NCBI RefSeq assembly: GCF_000968015.1
Contig: NZ_LACH01000004.1
Location: forward strand, 1-64,000
Source: Pseudomonas fluorescens
GTDB taxonomy: Bacteria; Pseudomonadota; Gammaproteobacteria; Pseudomonadales; Pseudomonadaceae
Direction of reading: 5' to 3'
DNA: 64,000 nt
The notes beneath the pieces were generated by a model that was not told the DNA's origin, did no database searches, and saw only the letters and a program-made list of their open reading frames with translations. Shown one piece after another: positions 60,589 to 64,000 of this stretch. The first letter of the stretch is position 1; the number at the start of each line of letters is the position of its first letter. The position numbers and the translations under genes were made by a program.

Positions 60589-63153
60589 TCAGACGAAGAC
60601 GATTTCGTCGTTCTCCACGACACCCTTGGCGGTATCGCCCGGCATGAAACGACCGGACAGAATCAGCTGCGCCAGCGGGTTCTCGATCCAGCGCTGGATG
60701 GCTCGTTTGAGCGGCCGCGCGCCGTAAACCGGGTCGTAACCTACCGCGATCAGCTTATCCATGGCCTCAGGGCTGAGATCAAGCTTCAGCTCGCGCTCGG
60801 TCAGGCGACTGCGCAGACGACCCAACTGGATCTCGGTAATGCCCGCGATCTGATCCCGAGCCAACGGTTCGAAGATCACCACTTCATCGACCCGGTTGAT
60901 GAACTCCGGCCGGAAGTGCATGGAAATCGCATCCATCACCGCCGCACGCTGCGCCTCACGATCACCGACCAGTTCCTGGATCTGCACCGAACCGAGGTTG
61001 GAGGTCATGACAATCACGGTATTTTTGAAATCCACCGTGCGGCCATGACTGTCGGTCAGTCGGCCATCTTCCAGCACTTGCAGCAAGATGTTGAAGACGT
61101 CCGGGTGGGCCTTCTCGACCTCGTCCAGGAGGATCACCGAATAAGGCTTGCGACGCACCGCCTCGGTCAGGTAACCGCCCTCTTCATAGCCTACGTAGCC
61201 TGGTGGCGCACCGATCAGACGAGCCACGGAATGTTTCTCCATGAACTCGGACATGTCGATCCGCACCATCGCCTCTTCCGTATCAAAGAGGAACTCGGCC
61301 AGCGCCTTGCACAGCTCGGTTTTACCGACACCGGTCGGGCCGAGGAACATGAACGAGCCGCTCGGGCGATTCGGATCGGACAAACCGGCGCGGGACCGCC
61401 GCACGGCGTTGGAAACGGCAATCACCGCTTCGTCCTGGCCGATCACACGTTGGTGCAACAGGCTTTCCATCTTCATCAGCTTGTCGCGCTCGCCTTCGAG
61501 CATTTTCGACACCGGAATGCCGGTCCACTTCGAAACGACTTCAGCAATCTCTTCTTCGGTCACCTTGCTGCGCAACAACTGGTTTTCAGTTTTGCCGTGC
61601 TGGTCGACCATTTGCAGGCTGCGCTCCAGGTCCGGGATGATCCCGTACTGCAACTCGGCCATGCGGTTCAGGTCGCCTTTGCGGCGCGCGGCTTCCAGTT
61701 CCTGACGGGACTGTTCGATTTTCTGCTGGATCTGCGCAGAACCCTGGACTTCGGCTTTTTCCGCGTTCCAGATTTCTTCCAGGTCCGAGTACTCACGCTC
61801 GTGACGAACGATTTCTTCCTGGAGTTTTTCCAGACGTTTTATTGCCGCTTCGTCGCTTTCTTTCTTCAGCGCCTGGGACTCCACCTTCAGCTGAATCAGA
61901 CGACGCTCCAGACGATCGAGCACTTCCGGCTTGGAGTCGATCTCCATGCGGATGCGGCTGGCCGCTTCGTCGATCAGGTCGATGGCCTTGTCCGGCAGCT
62001 GACGATCAGTGATGTAGCGATGACTGAGCTTGGCCGCAGCGATGATCGCGCCGTCGGTGATCGCCACTTTGTGGTGAACCTCGTAGCGCTCTTTCAAGCC
62101 ACGAAGGATAGCGATGGTGTCTTCTTCGCTCGGCTCGTCCACCAGCACTTTCTGGAATCGCCGTTCGAGGGCCGCGTCCTTCTCTATATATTGGCGGTAC
62201 TCGTTGAGCGTGGTCGCACCCACGCAGTGCAGTTCACCGCGCGCCAATGCCGGCTTGAGCATGTTGCCCGCGTCCATCGAGCCTTCGCCTTTACCGGCGC
62301 CAACCATGGTGTGCAGTTCGTCGATGAACAGAATGATCTGCCCTTCCTGCTTCGACAGTTCGTTGAGCAAGGATTTGAGGCGCTCTTCGAACTCGCCACG
62401 GTACTTGGCACCGGCAATCAGCGACCCCATGTCCAGGGACAGCAGGCGTTTGCCTTTCAGTCCATCCGGCACTTCGCCGTTGATGATGCGCTGGGCCAGG
62501 CCTTCGGCGATGGCGGTTTTACCCACGCCAGGCTCACCGATCAGCACCGGGTTGTTCTTGGTACGGCGCTGCAGGACCTGAATGGTCCGACGAATTTCGT
62601 CGTCACGGCCGATTACCGGATCGAGCTTGCCTTCTTCGGCACGCTTGGTCAGGTCGACGGTGTATTTATCCAGTGCCTGACGTGACTCTTCGTGGTTGGC
62701 GTCATTGACGGCCTCGCCACCACGCAGGTTGTTGATCGCGTTTTCCAGGGCTTTCTTGCTCACACCCTGGCCGAGCAACAATTTACCGAGCTTGCTGTTC
62801 TCGTCCATGGCGGCGAGCAACACCAGCTCGCTGGAGATGAACTGGTCGCCCTTCTGCTGGGCCAGACGATCGGCCTGGTTGAGCAGGCGCGCCAAATCCT
62901 GCGACATGTTGACGTCGCCGGTCGGGTTCTGGATTTTTGGCAGCTGGTCGAGCTCTTTGGTCAGCTCTTTACGCAGGCTGTTGACGTCGAAGCCAACCTG
63001 CATCAACAGGGGTTTGATCGAACCACCCTGCTGTTCAAGCATGGCTTGCATCAAGTGCGCCGGTTCAATGCCCGGATGATCGAGGCCGACGGCCAAGGAT
63101 TGGGCGTCGGACAAGGCTAACTGCAACTTGCTGGTTAAACGGTCTATACGCAT
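60589..63153 (-). CDS. clpB: ClpB, protein disaggregase
   Basis: Hsp100 ATPase of 854 residues that rescues aggregated proteins with DnaK. N-domain (1-145), first AAA+ with Walker A GEPGVGKT (206-213), long coiled-coil middle domain (about 400-530), and second AAA+ with GPTGVGKT and GYVGYEEGG pore loop. No internal truncation. AAGGAAGGTGACCC precedes the ATG. Confidence 0.98.
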   Translation of the reverse strand: MRIDRLTSKLQLALSDAQSLAVGLDHPGIEPAHLMQAMLEQQGGSIKPLLMQVGFDVNSLRKELTKELDQLPKIQNPTGDVNMSQDLARLLNQADRLAQQKGDQFISSELVLLAAMDENSKLGKLLLGQGVSKKALENAINNLRGGEAVNDANHEESRQALDKYTVDLTKRAEEGKLDPVIGRDDEIRRTIQVLQRRTKNNPVLIGEPGVGKTAIAEGLAQRIINGEVPDGLKGKRLLSLDMGSLIAGAKYRGEFEERLKSLLNELSKQEGQIILFIDELHTMVGAGKGEGSMDAGNMLKPALARGELHCVGATTLNEYRQYIEKDAALERRFQKVLVDEPSEEDTIAILRGLKERYEVHHKVAITDGAIIAAAKLSHRYITDRQLPDKAIDLIDEAASRIRMEIDSKPEVLDRLERRLIQLKVESQALKKESDEAAIKRLEKLQEEIVRHEREYSDLEEIWNAEKAEVQGSAQIQQKIEQSRQELEAARRKGDLNRMAELQYGIIPDLERSLQMVDQHGKTENQLLRSKVTEEEIAEVVSKWTGIPVSKMLEGERDKLMKMESLLHQRVIGQDEAVIAVSNAVRRSRAGLSDPNRPSGSFMFLGPTGVGKTELCKALAEFLFDTEEAMVRIDMSEFMEKHSVARLIGAPPGYVGYEEGGYLTEAVRRKPYSVILLDEVEKAHPDVFNILLQVLEDGRLTDSHGRTVDFKNTVIVMTSNLGSVQIQELVGDREAQRAAVMDAISMHFRPEFINRVDEVVIFEPLARDQIAGITEIQLGRLRSRLTERELKLDLSPEAMDKLIAVGYDPVYGARPLKRAIQRWIENPLAQLILSGRFMPGDTAKGVVENDEIVFV

Positions 63154-63223
63154 GGGTCACCTTCCTTTTGAGCAGGCCGGACCTATAAAACATCCTGAAT
63201 GAAGAAACCTGCCAGATACCGTT

Positions 63224-63253
63224 ATAGATGCGGTCGATTCTGGAAGATTCAAG
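63224..63253 (-). promoter_or_regulatory. Sigma-32-type heat-shock promoter of clpB
   Basis: On the minus strand CTTGAAT, 13 bases, CCGCATCTA, close to the RpoH consensus CTTGAAA-N13-17-CCCCATNT. It lies about 75 bases before clpB. Confidence 0.75.
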
Positions 63254-63283
63254 CGTCAAACAGTTGATACAGATCAGCGAAGT

Positions 63284-64000
63284 CTAACGCTCGATCCAGA
63301 CAAGAGAGGCAAACCGACCAGTACGTGGACTGCGGCGGTAAGAAAAGAAACGAGGATCGGTCACGGTGCAGAAACCGCCACCATAAACAGCGGTGACACC
63401 GCGAGCCGCCAGACGTAAGCGCGCCAGCTCATAGATATCAGCCATGAATTTGCCAGCATTGGCACTCGGCACAAAGGCTTTGGCGGCTTCGGGCAATTGC
63501 TCGACGAAGGTTTCGCGCACTTCAGGGCCGACTTCAAAGGCTTGCGGGCCAATGGCCGGGCCGAGCCAGACCAACACGTCTTCTGGTGGCACGGCCAAAT
63601 TGTCGAGGGTCGCTTCCAGCACACCCGCCGCCAACCCACGCCAGCCGGCATGAGCCGCCGCGACGCGAGTGCCGGCACGGTCACAGAATAGCGCCGGCAG
63701 GCAATCCGCGGTCATCGCCGTGCAGGCAATACCGGGCGTTGCCGTCCAGCTGGCATCGGCAGTAGCCACCTGGCTTGGGTCTGCGTGGGCCACGGCAATG
63801 CCGTGAACCTGCTTTAACCAGGCCGGTTGAATAGAGAAATGATCGGTGAGGCGACGGCGGTTTTCGGTAACAGCTTCGGGGCTGTCATCGACGTGATCGC
63901 CGAGGTTGAGGCTGTCGAACGGCGCCAGACTGACGCCGCCCGCACGGGTGGTCACGCAGGCTTTCACCCCGGCAGGCGCAGGCCAGTCGGGAATCAGCCA
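63284..64000 (-). CDS. pgeF: PgeF, purine nucleoside phosphorylase / polyphenol oxidase family (partial at window edge)
   Basis: At least 238 residues of the YfiH/PgeF family, a copper/zinc-dependent enzyme family (laccase-like activity; editing of peptidoglycan precursors in E. coli). Ligand motifs VHGIAVAHAD, CTAMTADCLPALFCD and AAHAGWRGL are present. The frame continues past the first internal GTG at 63967 as WLIPDWPAPAG and runs off the window, so the true start lies a few codons beyond 64000. Confidence 0.9.
   Translation of the reverse strand, partial: WLIPDWPAPAGVKACVTTRAGGVSLAPFDSLNLGDHVDDSPEAVTENRRRLTDHFSIQPAWLKQVHGIAVAHADPSQVATADASWTATPGIACTAMTADCLPALFCDRAGTRVAAAHAGWRGLAAGVLEATLDNLAVPPEDVLVWLGPAIGPQAFEVGPEVRETFVEQLPEAAKAFVPSANAGKFMADIYELARLRLAARGVTAVYGGGFCTVTDPRFFSYRRSPRTGRFASLVWIER

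Noticed and set aside
60361..62685. 774-codon open frame on the plus strand opposite clpB
   Set aside because: Antisense shadow of a highly conserved gene; the translation is His/Gln/Arg-rich with no known domain, a usual effect of GC-biased third positions.

Overview
The window looks like core chromosome of a fluorescent Pseudomonas (P. fluorescens group). It is GC-rich, carries abundant REP/REPIN palindromes of the type known from this group, and contains Pseudomonas hallmark loci: prrF, phu, cbrXAB-crcZ, lpoP-mrcB, pilABCD and a BenR-type operator. From memory, gene order follows two P. aeruginosa PAO1 blocks: msrPQ to the DUF748 gene (around PA4691-PA4735) and pilA to pgeF (around PA4525-PA4543). 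They are joined here near 41-42 kb, with an aromatic-acid uptake operon inserted in the second block. No phage, insertion sequence, CRISPR array or defence island was seen.

Left part (1-13.8 kb): a strong leftward promoter resembling an rRNA operon P1; msrPQ (periplasmic methionine sulfoxide repair); pssA; the ilvIHC branched-chain amino acid operon; a DUF4124 gene; and the mrcB-lpoP-yqcC operon (PBP1B and its lipoprotein activator). Then come a fused APH-like/P-loop kinase, a pentapeptide repeat protein, a TfoX C-terminal-like protein and a cyclic-nucleotide-binding protein.

Iron and heme (13.8-18.1 kb): the Fur-type promoter and gene of the iron sRNA PrrF, then the heme import genes phuTUVW behind a Fur-like site, but without phuR or phuS. 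A small Rieske gene diverges from phuT. sfsA, an aminotransferase and dksA-gluQ follow.

Carbon control and metabolism (21.9-41.2 kb): cbrX-cbrA-cbrB, the CbrB operator and sigma-54 promoter, and the sRNA CrcZ with its A-rich motifs. Then pcnB-folK, panBCD, pgi, acs, a MpaB/DUF2236 oxygenase, an RlmI-like methyltransferase, and a DUF748 envelope protein with a DUF2845 partner.

Right part (41.3-64 kb): a BON-domain protein; pilA (sigma-54) divergent from pilBCD-coaE-yacG; an orphan CbiM-like permease; a LysR regulator; and a four-gene operon (benK-like, benE-like, benF-like porin, minimal chemoreceptor domain) behind two direct repeats matching the XylS/BenR box. After that come DUF1780-MOSC-DUF3094-ndh, an EF-hand protein with a tandem EGKCG motif (bufferin/HvfA-like), a chemoreceptor, a tRNA cluster (Asn-Pro-Lys-Pro), clpB with a heat-shock-like promoter, and pgeF running off the right edge.
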